From NCBI RefSeq assembly GCF_037201965.1, contig NZ_CP147519.1, forward strand, positions 186,001 to 250,000: 64,000 nt of DNA. Direction: 5' to 3'. Below, piece by piece: positions 35,741 to 46,099 of the stretch. Made by a program: the position numbers and the translations under genes. The notes below the pieces were generated by a model. It had not been told where the DNA came from, made no database searches, and saw only the letters and a list, made by a program, of their open reading frames with translations. Origin of the DNA: Spirosoma sp. SC4-14 (GTDB lineage Bacteria; Bacteroidota; Bacteroidia; Cytophagales; Spirosomataceae). The first letter of the stretch is position 1; each line of letters starts with the position of its first letter.

Positions 35741-37795
35741 ATGGTCATTCGATTAACTGTCGGCTCTAAAATTAGCGGAGCAATCCGTTATAACGAGCAA
35801 AAAGTCGTTCAAAAGCAAGCCCATGTGCTTGGAGCAATGGGCTTTGCTAATAACCAGTTAGCGGCACAAAATCGAAATTATACGACTAATGTTCTTGAAT
35901 TACAGAGCCGAAAGAATCCAAATGTAAAGAAACCAACGCTCCATTTTTCGCTTAGTTTACACCCCAGTGAAAAAGTAAGTGATGAAAAGTTTAGAGCGAT
36001 GGTTAACCAGTTCATGGGCGAAATGGGCTATGAAAATCAGCCCTATATTGTTTATCGCCATCACGATACCGCTCATCCCCATGTGCATGTCGTAACAACC
36101 TGTGTCGACGAAACAGGGTCAAAGCTTAATGACACATTCATCAAGCGTCGAATTAATGATGTCCGACAAGAGCTTGAATTACAATTTGGCCTTATTAGAG
36201 CAGAGGGTAGGGGTAAAGGAGTCGATCATCAAGCCGCCCAGCACCGGCACGTTCCGACCAATCAGTCAGCAGGAGTCTACGACCCACTGAGGAAAGAACA
36301 ATTAAAAGTAATTTTACAACAGGTGCTTCAGCAGAAGGCATTTTCAACGATAGAGGAGTACTGCCAATTACTGAAGAAGCAGCAGGTAAATACAATTCTA
36401 CACCGTGGAGACCGGCAAGGCAAACAGATCAAAGGTATATCTTATCAACTAACAGATTCTGGAGGCAAAGCGCTAACTACCCGCATCAAAGCAAGTGAGA
36501 TTGGAGCCTGGGCTACTTGGAACGGTGTTGAAAAACAATTCATTGGAGTAGAGCCAAAATTGCAACAGTCACAACGGTTGGAATATGGACAATACAGAGT
36601 GTTGGCTGCGATGCTATCCGAGCAATTACGGACCTATAAGAAAGGGCGATCAATTTATTATGACAGCGCGTTGGTTGAAAACTTTCCAACGGATGAGATG
36701 CAAAAGGCCCTCCACCAAGTTACTCAATACAAACTAACAAAAGAGGTGGTAAATGAAGCTGTGCAGCGGTTTGAGCTATACAAACGCTCACAATTGCCAG
36801 AAATTATCAAAAAGGAGCAGGTTGCATTTAGCCGCTCGATGGAAATTTATACAAAGATTGCGAGTGAAATCGAAGGCAGTTCACTTAACAAATTCCAATT
36901 TTACCAAGCCCTTAGTGTAACGCTCGACCCTAAAGGGCATGTAACCAGCCCAACTAACCGCCATCTGGCCTATCAGATCGATCCTGTACGATGGGCAGTT
37001 ATTCAATCCGAAACCGGTCCTGATTTGAAAATACCAGCTCTTTACTTGAGAGGTGAGCGAACGGTTATGCTTTTTAGTGAATCCAACAAGTCTTTTTCTG
37101 AAAGTTATTATGAAGTTCGCCCCAAGCTACTAGAGCACATCCTGAAGCCAGATAAGATGGTGAAAATTCATCGCCAACTGAATGAAAACTATCTGAATAG
37201 ATTGATAAAAGATGGTCCAGTTATCGGAATAGATCAAGTACGTTATTTTTATCAAAGGGGTATAATTGTCGATCCAAAACCGACCATATGGCCAGAGAAA
37301 TCGGACAAACAACCCACGCATTTAATTCGCTACAAAGAGGCTCCTGCTCAGGTCGCCGTAGCGTCGAACAGTCTATTTTCTAAACAAATACCTCATCTGA
37401 ATATGCATAACTGGGAGCAGGGGTTGTCAACCGAAGCGGGTCGTTACATGACCGCTCTGGCGCAATGTATCGACCAAGCGAAATTAAGCGGTGGGAAGTC
37501 AAATGAAATCAACCAACTACGGGAACGAATCTACCAACGTGATCCCGCCCTGTCTACCTATTCAGACGAAGAACTTGTTACTGCGCTAGAGATGCGTAGT
37601 CAGACAGGTAAAGGTTTAATTAAACAAACTGAACTTGACGTAATTCTGGAGCCAAGAACCTACATGAATGAAAACGCAATTCAAGTAGAACTCCTCAAGG
37701 TTCGGGCAAATGATGTATTTGGTTATGAACAGACGGGTAAATATAAACACGTAGGAAAAGGGATAAAGAAACGGAGTAGGGGACGGGAGCTATAA
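35741..37795 (+). CDS. Relaxase / mobilisation nuclease (MobB type)
   Basis: A 684-residue relaxase. The candidate catalytic tyrosine is Tyr17 in GAIRYNEQK. The metal-binding three-histidine motif lies in HHDTAHPHVHVVTT near residues 107-118, followed by NDTFIKRRINDVRQELE. This is the MOBP-like pattern of Bacteroidota MobB. It would nick oriT and lead the transferred strand into the recipient. The long C-terminal part (residues about 250-680) has no recognised domain. It sits between the accessory protein and the coupling protein. Confidence 0.9.
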   Translation: MVIRLTVGSKISGAIRYNEQKVVQKQAHVLGAMGFANNQLAAQNRNYTTNVLELQSRKNPNVKKPTLHFSLSLHPSEKVSDEKFRAMVNQFMGEMGYENQPYIVYRHHDTAHPHVHVVTTCVDETGSKLNDTFIKRRINDVRQELELQFGLIRAEGRGKGVDHQAAQHRHVPTNQSAGVYDPLRKEQLKVILQQVLQQKAFSTIEEYCQLLKKQQVNTILHRGDRQGKQIKGISYQLTDSGGKALTTRIKASEIGAWATWNGVEKQFIGVEPKLQQSQRLEYGQYRVLAAMLSEQLRTYKKGRSIYYDSALVENFPTDEMQKALHQVTQYKLTKEVVNEAVQRFELYKRSQLPEIIKKEQVAFSRSMEIYTKIASEIEGSSLNKFQFYQALSVTLDPKGHVTSPTNRHLAYQIDPVRWAVIQSETGPDLKIPALYLRGERTVMLFSESNKSFSESYYEVRPKLLEHILKPDKMVKIHRQLNENYLNRLIKDGPVIGIDQVRYFYQRGIIVDPKPTIWPEKSDKQPTHLIRYKEAPAQVAVASNSLFSKQIPHLNMHNWEQGLSTEAGRYMTALAQCIDQAKLSGGKSNEINQLRERIYQRDPALSTYSDEELVTALEMRSQTGKGLIKQTELDVILEPRTYMNENAIQVELLKVRANDVFGYEQTGKYKHVGKGIKKRSRGREL

Positions 37796-37864
37796 TTGGA
37801 ATTACTCATCTAATTATTTTGAATAATTAATCAATACTTTCTGGGCATACAAACTAAATCAATC

Positions 37865-37992
37865 CAGGGACGAATCCATTTTTTTTGAGGACAAACGTGA
37901 CTTTTGGACACTTTTAATGTTATTGATAATCATAAACAGTTTACTTGTGCTGTTGGATATAGTTTCGGAAGCAATTAGGTTAGGAGTATAAT
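37865..37992 (+). promoter_or_regulatory. Shared leader repeat, copy 2, upstream of the coupling-protein gene
   Basis: This 128-bp block aligns with the reverse complement of 32172-32303. The exact cores are at 37879-37897 (eight T then GAGGACAAACG) and 37906-37924 (GGACACTTTTAATGTTATT). It ends 10 bp before the coupling-protein start at 38002. The same orientation relative to the downstream operon at both sites argues for a regulatory role. Confidence 0.7.
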
Positions 37993-38001
37993 TCACTCCT
38001 G

Positions 38002-40104
38002 ATGAGCACACAAAACGAACAGCAACAATACGACTTCGTGTTACGAGCCGTGTTAACAACCAGCTTTGTTATTCTGGTGGTGCATGCTTATTACTTCTGT
38101 TATGATAGTTTGGAAGTAAGAGGATTTACCTGGACTTACGTGGACAATTTTCTGGTGAAAATGAACCGAAGATTTCATGTTTTCGATTCAACTCTGCACT
38201 CTAAACTGATTTGCTTATTTCTCCTATTAGCCTATGGCTGGGCCAATAAACCTAAAAAAGACCTGACCACGACTTGGGCGCAGGTATGGGCAAATGGCAT
38301 CCCCGGATTACTACTATTCTTATGTAATTTCTTTTTATTAAGAATGGCCACTGTAAGGATGGATACCCGGAATACACTTTACATGGCCACAACCGTCGCT
38401 GGTTTTATTCTGCTGCTTAGTGCAGTTAGCCTGGCTAAACGAGTGCTCGGCTTCAACCTACGGGACGACCCTTACAATGAAGAAAATGAACAGTTCCTCC
38501 ATCAGGAAGAGAAGCTGGAGAATAAAGACTCGGTCAATATACCAATTAACTACGTATATCAGAAGAAAAATCGGCAGGGGTGGGTTAACATCATTAACCC
38601 CTACCGAGCCACAATGATCGTCGGCACACCCGGTTCCGGGAAGTCGTTTGCCGTATTAAATAATTTTATTCGGCAGCACATCGAGAAGGGTTTTTCGATG
38701 ATGGTCTATGACATCAAATACCCGACTTTAACCAGGATTGCTTACACCTACTACCTGAACAATAAAGATAAGTATCCAGAATTAAACAAAAATAGGGATA
38801 CTGGCGAAAAAGGAGTGGTTCCCCTCTTTTGTAATGTCAACTTTGACAAGCCGCGCGAATCACTGCGTATCAACCCTCTTTTGCCGACCAAGATGACTGA
38901 TATTCAGGATGCACTGGAAGCCGCCAAAATTATTATGTATAACATTAACCGGAGTTGGATTGGAAAAGAAGGAGATTTCTTTGCAGACTCTGCGGTGAAC
39001 TTCCTGACATCTGTTATCTGGTTTTTAAAAAAATACGATGATCGTAAACTCGAAGAAGCTCGGCAGCAAGGGGGCGATCATGACGGACGATTTCTGTGCA
39101 CCCTACCGCACACGATTGAATTGATTGCCACGGTTAAGGAAAAGCTATTTCCCATCCTGCAATCAGAAGAAGACATCGAATTGTTGTTAAGCCCTTTTGC
39201 CTCTGCCTTGCTCAAAGGGGCCAACAATCAGTTGGAAGGTCAAATAGCGTCAGCGCTTATTGCCCTAAGCCGCGTGGCCAGTCCCGCTTTGTACTGGGTG
39301 ATGACGGGCAATGACTTTAGTTTGGATATCAACAATCCTAAAGAACCGAAGATCCTTTGTCTCGGAAACAACCAGGAAAGAAAGGATACTCAGGGTATTG
39401 TCATTGGCCTCATCAATTCCCGTATGGTAAAATTGATTAATAAGGAGAGCCAGTTAAAGTGCTCTATCATCGTCGATGAGTTGCCGACAATCTACTTGAT
39501 GGGCTTAGATAACCTCATTGCTACGGCCAGGAGCAATAAAATCTCAACTTGTTTAGGCATTCAGGATTATACCCAAATCAAAAAAATGTACGGGGATAAG
39601 GAAGCCGCAGCTATCTGGACGATCATCGGTAACATTTTCGCAGGCCAGGTACTGGGCGAAACGGCTAAGGATCTGTCGAGCCGGTTTGGAAAAATCCGCC
39701 AGCAGAGCCGGTCGGTCTCCATCAATGAACGCGATACCAATGTGAGTCTTTCCGAACGGATGGAACCCTTGATTCCAGAATCCAAAATATCTACTCTATC
39801 ACAAGGGTCGTTTGTGGGGAGCGTGGCCGACAATTTCGATCAGAAAGTAAAACTTAAAACGTTTAACGGGGAATTAGTTGTCGAACCGCAAATGCTGGAG
39901 CAACTCAGGAATTTAAATGATATTCCAGTTCGACCCGAAATGGAAAACTATACGGACGAGCAAATGAATCAATTGGTAGCTGATAATTTTAAACAAGTAA
40001 AGCGGGAGATAAAAATGCTGGTTGAGTCCGAATTAGAACGGTTGAATAATGATCCCTCTTTGCAACATCTGGTCAGTCAGTATCAGGAAGCTGACGAGGG
40101 CTAA
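38002..40104 (+). CDS. Type IV coupling protein (VirD4/TraG-like, MobC of CTnDOT type)
   Basis: A 700-residue membrane ATPase. The N-terminus has several hydrophobic spans (TTSFVILVVHAYYFCYDSL; LICLFLLLAYGWA; LLLFLCNFFLL; VAGFILLLSAVSLA). Walker A (GTPGSGKSF) lies near residues 207-215 and Walker B around CSIIVDELPTIYL near 492-500. It links the relaxosome to the TraG-powered channel. It is the last gene of the mobilisation cluster, preceded by leader repeat copy 2. Confidence 0.92.
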   Translation: MSTQNEQQQYDFVLRAVLTTSFVILVVHAYYFCYDSLEVRGFTWTYVDNFLVKMNRRFHVFDSTLHSKLICLFLLLAYGWANKPKKDLTTTWAQVWANGIPGLLLFLCNFFLLRMATVRMDTRNTLYMATTVAGFILLLSAVSLAKRVLGFNLRDDPYNEENEQFLHQEEKLENKDSVNIPINYVYQKKNRQGWVNIINPYRATMIVGTPGSGKSFAVLNNFIRQHIEKGFSMMVYDIKYPTLTRIAYTYYLNNKDKYPELNKNRDTGEKGVVPLFCNVNFDKPRESLRINPLLPTKMTDIQDALEAAKIIMYNINRSWIGKEGDFFADSAVNFLTSVIWFLKKYDDRKLEEARQQGGDHDGRFLCTLPHTIELIATVKEKLFPILQSEEDIELLLSPFASALLKGANNQLEGQIASALIALSRVASPALYWVMTGNDFSLDINNPKEPKILCLGNNQERKDTQGIVIGLINSRMVKLINKESQLKCSIIVDELPTIYLMGLDNLIATARSNKISTCLGIQDYTQIKKMYGDKEAAAIWTIIGNIFAGQVLGETAKDLSSRFGKIRQQSRSVSINERDTNVSLSERMEPLIPESKISTLSQGSFVGSVADNFDQKVKLKTFNGELVVEPQMLEQLRNLNDIPVRPEMENYTDEQMNQLVADNFKQVKREIKMLVESELERLNNDPSLQHLVSQYQEADEG

Positions 40105-40178
40105 CGCTTAAATATGGGGTTGAAGGAATGTGTAGGTTAACAGGAACGACCTGTGTTAAATCGGAACAAATTCTAAAC

Positions 40179-41015
40179 CTACTTACGGGACGGGTTGGTC
40201 GTTGATTTAACCGATCTGGATAAGAGAAAGCAGTAGGGGAGGGGATCGACTACCTGCCCATTATATCGGACGCCATAGTGCAAATGCGGTCCGGTTGTTA
40301 AGCCCGACGCACCCACCCGGCCGATGACTTGACCACGGTTCACGAAATCGCCCGGCTTAACCCCCGTTGACAGGAGATGGCCGTATAGAGTTTGATGCCC
40401 ACGACCATGTGTAAGGTAAATGGCCAGGCCTATGCCATCTGGTTGATTGACGATTTGGCGGCAGTATCCGTCGGCCGTGGCATACACCAGAGTTCCCATA
40501 GGGGCGGGTAGATCGATGCCAGTATGGGAAACCAAGCCACCCAAAACCGGGTGTTGCCGCAAGCCGAAGGCAGAACTCATTCGGGTTCGTACCAGACCCG
40601 TAGATTTATTGGCAATGACGAAAAAAGGTAAGATGGAAGGTATATCACGCAAACGGTTAAGTGAACGTTCTCGGACGTTAAGCAATCTCCGTCCCGAAAC
40701 CTCCTCTGCCCGCATAGCGGCAACGCGCAATGTGGCTAAACTGTCTACGTACCGTAAAAACTGTAAGCTATCCTTAACTGGATCGGTAGCCAAGGGCTGG
40801 GAAGAACCCTTGATTAAACTTGTTTGAGGGGTCTTATCCAAATATGTAATCGGAAATGAATGATTCTCTTTATGACGGACAGAATCGGTATCATTTGGTT
40901 GTGCATAAGCCGCTGAGGTAAGCTTAGCTGGCGACGTAAAAATCCCCTGAGCTCGACCTGTCTGACAAATCAATAGAATCGCTGAAATTGAGAGTAACAG
41001 TTTAGAGACGTGCAT
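40179..41015 (-). CDS. M23-family peptidoglycan endopeptidase
   Basis: About 278 residues from ATG 41015 (MHVSKLLLSISAILLI signal peptide); an ATG at 41105 adds 30 residues before the signal and is less likely. The C-terminal LytM/M23 domain has the zinc ligands in HTGIDLPAPMG and HLHYG, with GHLLSTGVKPGDFVNRGQVI between. It would cut peptide cross-links in the cell wall, plausibly opening a passage for the mating channel. It converges with the coupling-protein gene. Confidence 0.88.
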   Translation of the reverse strand: MHVSKLLLSISAILLICQTGRAQGIFTSPAKLTSAAYAQPNDTDSVRHKENHSFPITYLDKTPQTSLIKGSSQPLATDPVKDSLQFLRYVDSLATLRVAAMRAEEVSGRRLLNVRERSLNRLRDIPSILPFFVIANKSTGLVRTRMSSAFGLRQHPVLGGLVSHTGIDLPAPMGTLVYATADGYCRQIVNQPDGIGLAIYLTHGRGHQTLYGHLLSTGVKPGDFVNRGQVIGRVGASGLTTGPHLHYGVRYNGQVVDPLPYCFLLSRSVKSTTNPSRK

Positions 41016-41166
41016 AAACAAAAATAATAAGATTAAGTCTTGCAGGCTATAGCTGTATGCACTGAAGATGTTATCAACAGCTTGTCGGTGCTTTTCGGAA
41101 AGCAAGCCTGGTGATCGGATCGAAAGTGGAGTAACGTAAAAAGGTAGACGCTAACCAACTAATTTT

Positions 41167-42555
41167 ATGGCAAAACAGAAATTTCCAAAAAAGTCGCCCA
41201 GCTTAAAAATTACGCCTGTGGCGGAGGTTGCGCCCGAAGCGGAACAGCTCAAGGAACAGTTTTACGAACTATTACTGCCTGAGGAGTACGAAGAGCTTCG
41301 GCAGTATCTGGGCAACGACGGATTCTTGAGTAACGATGAAATAACCACAGCTCTGCGCGATGCCCGGTTAGAGAAGGATGAATTATCCGAAAAATTATCG
41401 GCTTTACAGTTGCCTAACAAAGACGAAACCTTACGTGAAAAGTTGACGGATTACTTGTGGGAGCTTCACCAAATCATTCAGGACCCGGCCTTAGAAAAAA
41501 TTCGAGCGGATCGATATTACCAAGTTGAAACCGTGCAGCCCATTCCGGATGCTGAACGGACGACGGCCGAAGTCGACCAGGAAACCCGGCAGCGTAAAGC
41601 AGACAGAAGCCTTGAAATCGTCAATGGAGGGTTAATCGCTAATTTCCTTCACAACTTTAAAAAAGCCTATAAGCTCGAAGAACCCCCTCATATTGAAATG
41701 GGAAAAAAGACGCGCTATCAATGGCAGGACGTTGGAGCGTCCTTGGAAAAAATGGGCATTACGCGGGAAATTATGGTAGAAACTGGCAACCTGGACAGGT
41801 TATTAAAAGGTGAAAAAACAGGACTCATTGACTTCAAGTCGGAATACAATGGCCAGGAAACTTTGCTACGGGGTAAAATTTATTTAGTAAAACACGGAGA
41901 AGAAGTCATACCTTATTTTCAGACGGTCAAGCAAACCTTACAAGTGCCTGATCAAAAATGGGGATACAGTTTTAGTCAGGATGATAAAGAAACCCTAAAA
42001 CAAAAAGGGGAGTTGGGTAAGCTGGTTGAATTGGAGGAGTTAAAGACGAAACAAAAATTTAAGGCGTACATCGGAGTCGATCAGGAGACCAATTCCTTAA
42101 CGGCATGGCGGGCAGACCGGGTTTATATACCCATGCAGATTAAAGGCGTGACTTTGTCGAAAGAGCAGCAGGAAACTTTGCAACAGGGTGGGGCTATTCG
42201 CTTAACGGGCCTGACCAGTGAAAACGGTCAAAAATACGAAGCAGATATTCAACTTTCAGCGGGTAAGCGGAGTTTGAGTTTCACTCCGCCATCGGCGGTT
42301 ATCAAGCAGACGTTAGATCAGAAAACAGCTAAGGATTTAGATCGCGCATCGAATGAGTTGCAAGGTACGTCTGTAGGCAACTCCACCACAAAAAATAAGT
42401 TGCCGGAGCAAAAACAGAAAAAAGCGGAAGCTAAGCAAAAAGGCATTGATCCCGAATTGTCCAAAGCGAATGGCCAAGCAGTTAAAAAGGAAGCCACTAA
42501 AAAACAGGGCAAAAAGGCTAAGGCTCAGAAAGATCAGAGCCATAGCCTTGCGTGA
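41167..42555 (+). CDS. DUF3945-type protein of the conjugative element
   Basis: A 462-residue cytoplasmic protein. The N-terminal third is acidic and helical (LLPEEYEELRQYLGNDGF). The centre shows DUF3945-like segments (KGEKTGLIDFKSEYNGQETL; KFKAYIGVDQETNSLTAWRA; KGVTLSKEQQETLQQGGAI) in which two related units can be seen. The tail is low-complexity Lys/Gln/Ala. Such proteins are common on Bacteroidota mobile elements, near topoisomerase or toprim genes; the function is unknown. Confidence 0.75.
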   Translation: MAKQKFPKKSPSLKITPVAEVAPEAEQLKEQFYELLLPEEYEELRQYLGNDGFLSNDEITTALRDARLEKDELSEKLSALQLPNKDETLREKLTDYLWELHQIIQDPALEKIRADRYYQVETVQPIPDAERTTAEVDQETRQRKADRSLEIVNGGLIANFLHNFKKAYKLEEPPHIEMGKKTRYQWQDVGASLEKMGITREIMVETGNLDRLLKGEKTGLIDFKSEYNGQETLLRGKIYLVKHGEEVIPYFQTVKQTLQVPDQKWGYSFSQDDKETLKQKGELGKLVELEELKTKQKFKAYIGVDQETNSLTAWRADRVYIPMQIKGVTLSKEQQETLQQGGAIRLTGLTSENGQKYEADIQLSAGKRSLSFTPPSAVIKQTLDQKTAKDLDRASNELQGTSVGNSTTKNKLPEQKQKKAEAKQKGIDPELSKANGQAVKKEATKKQGKKAKAQKDQSHSLA

Positions 42556-42559
42556 AGCT

Positions 42560-43048
42560 TTATTGCCGTGCCCAGGTTAGGGTTACTTCGTGCGGTTTAT
42601 TGTCTTCGCTGTCGACTGGATCAATATGACGGTGCCAAACCATCGACATCGGATCAACCGTTACATTATAGTAATCACCGGATTCGTAAGGCGACAGGAT
42701 GCTGAGGGTAGAGCCGGAAGCTTTCCAAATGCCATTTTCGGCAAAACCAAACAAGGTCAATGTGCGGGAATTACACTTGTCGGACGTTGTGCGCGAAATT
42801 TTACCAGCACTGGTCATATTCATACGGAAATTAGTAATGCATTCGTCTCCGATTTGCTGGCGGTAAGCGCCCAATAAATCCGTTACATTCGTACCCCAAA
42901 CGCCGGTTTCAGCCGGATCTATAGTCAATGCCTGAAGTTTCCAGGTACCGGCTACTAAGGCAGGATCAAAGGCGGGGGTGAGGTCATCGCTACTTTTTTT
43001 ACAACTCAATACGGAAAAAAGGGTAAAGAAAAGAATTAAACGTTTCAT
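42560..43048 (-). CDS. Lipocalin-like lipoprotein
   Basis: A 162-residue lipoprotein with a clear lipobox (FSVLSC, Cys16). The mature chain has the pattern of lipocalin-like Bacteroidota lipoproteins: GTWKLQALTIDP at the first strand, then CITNFRMNMTSAGKI and ENGIWKASGSTLSIL. It lies between the DUF3945 and toprim genes on the opposite strand. Ligand and role unknown. Confidence 0.7.
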   Translation of the reverse strand: MKRLILFFTLFSVLSCKKSSDDLTPAFDPALVAGTWKLQALTIDPAETGVWGTNVTDLLGAYRQQIGDECITNFRMNMTSAGKISRTTSDKCNSRTLTLFGFAENGIWKASGSTLSILSPYESGDYYNVTVDPMSMVWHRHIDPVDSEDNKPHEVTLTWARQ

Positions 43049-43076
43049 GGTAATTTGTCTATAATTGGATAAAAAT

Positions 43077-44717
43077 ATGCCTACCTACAGCCAACCCAGT
43101 TTTCAGGATTATCGGAATCAAATATCGATTATCGAATTAGCCTTACACGCTGGGTACGAATGGCAACCTAAAAAAGGAAAAACCTTGCCGGTATTATACC
43201 ATCCTGGCTTCGACGACCATATCGTCGTTAAGAATCCAAATGATTCGGCAAATCAAGTTTATTTTAAGGCTGGTTCCTACTCGGATCGCGGTACTTTGAT
43301 CAATTTTGTCTCGAATCGTTTAACAGCCTGTTTCAGTCAATTCAATAATCCTAACCGTACCCAGGCCCAGTGCATTAACGATGTGCTTAAGGATTACTTA
43401 GGTATCGTGCCCGAGCGAAAACAATCGGTCAAAAAGCTGGAGAACTTCATTCACCAAAGTTTCCGCGAAGTCGGCACCGAAAAAGAGTTTTCCCTGGAGC
43501 ATTATAAACTTGGCCAACTGCCGGACAAAAACTATTTGACCCAAGAGCGGTACATTAACCCCGCACTCCTCAACTCCCCTCAGTTTTCTGGAACTGTGGC
43601 CGTTCAGCGCATTTATTTTGACGAGGGGAAACCTGTGTCGCTGGGCGCGACCGAAACCCCACCGAAGGAAAAGCACGTCGTAGAAAACATCGCATTCCCC
43701 TACATTCCTTCTGATGGGGAAGCCATTAATGGCCTTGAACTTCGCACGGCTACCTTCAAGTCGCACGCGCCGGGTTCGGAGCGCGGTCAGGGCGTTTGGA
43801 TTTCCAACCCCAATGAAACGCCCACTGAACGAATTGTGGTCGGTGAAAGCGCTATTGACTTGCTATCCTACCGTCAACTTGAAATCAGTACAGGTTTGCA
43901 TCCCCAGGCGGACAGTCGGTACGCATCCATTGGTGGAAGTTTATCTTTAGACCATCTGACTACGCTGGCAAAATTCATGAATTCGTCAACCCAACTTGTC
44001 TTTGGGTTCGACAACGATGATAAAGGAGCTCGTTACGCGCTGACGGCCCTCACGACACTGTCTAAAGATGGTTTAGCCTTAACACAAGCCAGTCAACAGG
44101 GATACGTAGCTTTACAGATTCCAAGTATAAGATTGCAGGATCAATTCTCGAAGTTAATTGCGGAGCACAGCTTGACCATGCAGACATACATGCCTCAGGC
44201 AAGCGGGGAATTAAGTCAGGATATACGTAAGAATATGTTTTTTTGGCGAAACGGCGCGACTATACCTACTCTCGAAATACCCATCAACACAGCCTTGTTG
44301 AACACGGTCAATAATCAACTCATTCAGCATGGCCAGTTTACCCGCTCCGTGTCCATAGCTCGCCCACGCGGAAAAGATTTTAACGAGGATTTGAAGGCAG
44401 AGCAGCTCCGTCAGGTCAAACGACCGCTTTTATTCATTAATCCGGTCAAAAATCAAATCGTCAACCGGTTCGCTACTGAAGAAGACGCTCGTCAATATAT
44501 TGAGAAGGAATTGATAAAGAAGGGAAAATTGGAAGCAATGCCCATCGGCACCGAGCTGCGCATTTTGAAAACAAACCCGAATAAACTACACCCTGAGCAA
44601 TTGGGACACATTCGGATAGCTCCAACTGGTATTGAAAAAAATTTCACCGACGCCTTTAAAGCTCAGGCCAACCGGCAGCGTCATGAACCAAAATTGACGA
44701 ATGAGCAAAGCCCATGA
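43077..44717 (+). CDS. Toprim-domain protein (DUF3991-like) of the conjugative element
   Basis: About 546 residues from ATG 43077; a TTG at 43065 adds four residues. An N-terminal zinc-less primase-like segment (YRNQISIIELALHAGYEWQP) is followed by a DUF3991-like region and a toprim domain with the glutamate in VVGESAIDLLSY and the acidic DxD in LVFGFDNDDKGA. A basic C-terminal part holds RPRGKDFNEDLK. Proteins of this type are mobile-element primase or nicking relatives. It may prime complementary-strand synthesis after transfer, which is an inference. Confidence 0.82.
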   Translation: MPTYSQPSFQDYRNQISIIELALHAGYEWQPKKGKTLPVLYHPGFDDHIVVKNPNDSANQVYFKAGSYSDRGTLINFVSNRLTACFSQFNNPNRTQAQCINDVLKDYLGIVPERKQSVKKLENFIHQSFREVGTEKEFSLEHYKLGQLPDKNYLTQERYINPALLNSPQFSGTVAVQRIYFDEGKPVSLGATETPPKEKHVVENIAFPYIPSDGEAINGLELRTATFKSHAPGSERGQGVWISNPNETPTERIVVGESAIDLLSYRQLEISTGLHPQADSRYASIGGSLSLDHLTTLAKFMNSSTQLVFGFDNDDKGARYALTALTTLSKDGLALTQASQQGYVALQIPSIRLQDQFSKLIAEHSLTMQTYMPQASGELSQDIRKNMFFWRNGATIPTLEIPINTALLNTVNNQLIQHGQFTRSVSIARPRGKDFNEDLKAEQLRQVKRPLLFINPVKNQIVNRFATEEDARQYIEKELIKKGKLEAMPIGTELRILKTNPNKLHPEQLGHIRIAPTGIEKNFTDAFKAQANRQRHEPKLTNEQSP

Positions 44718-44786
44718 ATCAGCATGAAAGCATAAAACAGTGAATCATCGTATAAAGGGTAGTTTTGCCGTTTCGTACAAAAACCG

Positions 44787-46018
44787 TCACTTGGGCGTTC
44801 GTTCGCTAGAGCCAGGGCGTGTGAGCGGAAAATCGATCAACGCTTTCCAGTCAAAAACTACCGGCGGCATCGTTCCATCAGAAAAATCATACTCGCCAGC
44901 CAAATTGATGTGATGCCAGGTATGGGTGGACGACTTCAGGATCGTTTTTAAGAGTTCGTCTCGCTCGATCGGTTTGCACTGACGAAGCTTCTCCGACAGG
45001 TACAACAGATTGTAGAAATTGATTGCGTTCATAATCAGCATGCGGCAACCGCTGGCAATATCCCGCTCTTGCTGGGTTGGCCAGTCAAACGAACCATTGT
45101 TGCCCAGCGTGACGGCGAGGCTGAACTTGTTACTGTGTTCGACCTTGCTTAACATGCCTTCAATACTGGCTCGTAGCTGAACATCATCCACTACGCGCAG
45201 AATCAGATCTGTTTTGTAAAGCCGTCCCAAGTCACGTAAGGCTTTGTGGAGCGGATGTTGCCGGGCGTATGAGTTGAGCCGTTTTAGTAAGGTGGAAGGC
45301 CGCACATACCCCAGTTTTTGCGAACAAATGAAGCGGAGTACATCGTCCCAGTAGGCCACCAGATGCTCGTAATCAATGCGCCAGGAAGGAATGATTTTAT
45401 ACCCCTTGGCCTTGTAGAGACTCACCGCATCCAGACTGTAGAGTTGTTGCCGATGCGGCTGCACAAAACGCGGTCGGAAGTCAATGCCCAGCAGGCCCAT
45501 CACAGCAAAGTTGATTTCCGAAAAGCCGTGCATATCCGTCGCATGCGCATCGGTTTGAATCACTTGATTATGTAACACTACATCCAGTACGTAGCCCGAC
45601 TCACGCTCGGCCGCGTTGATAACAACCGTATAGATAAGCTGGCCAGCTTCGTCCAAGCCTGAGTATACGCAAACCCCTTCGCCATTGCCGAAATATTTGT
45701 AGGAGGCCGAAGCGCGCAAAGAAGGTACGGATACATCATACTTCTGGCCGTCGCTACCCGTCAAAATGAAGCCTTCTTTTCGGCGGAATAAATCCGTTAA
45801 GGGCAGGGCATTGCTGTGACTAACAATACAATCGTTTGCTTCCAGCACCATCTGGGGCGAAAAGTACTGAGTGGCTACTGTTTCCAGCGTATGAACCGAG
45901 ATGTCTTTGGAGATTAGGGCCATTTTACGGATGCCGATGTTTTCCCCATAGCCAATAATGGCCGCCAGCAGTAAGCGAATGTCGGGCCGGGTGGGTTTCT
46001 GACCAAAACCCAGTGTAC
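44787..46018 (-). pseudogene. Tn3-family transposase, C-terminal remnant (N-terminus lost, cut by IS3-family element)
   Basis: The minus-strand frame carries the last ~410 residues of a Tn3 TnpA, including the DDE-region hallmark TDAHATDMHGFSEINF and the terminal WHHINLAGEYDF. The frame continues upstream of the ATG at 45923 (GFGQKPTRPDIRLLLAAIIG) to the insertion point at 46018. Beyond the insertion the restored frame reaches a stop within about 15 codons. Full TnpA is near 970-1000 residues, so more than half is missing. No Tn3 inverted repeats or resolvase were found next to it. Confidence 0.83.
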
Positions 46019-46099
46019 GTCGTCAAGTAAAAGTGGACAAATAGGGTGAAAAGGGGCAGAGACAATTCAGTAAATTGTTTCACCTAAATCACCTTAGTT

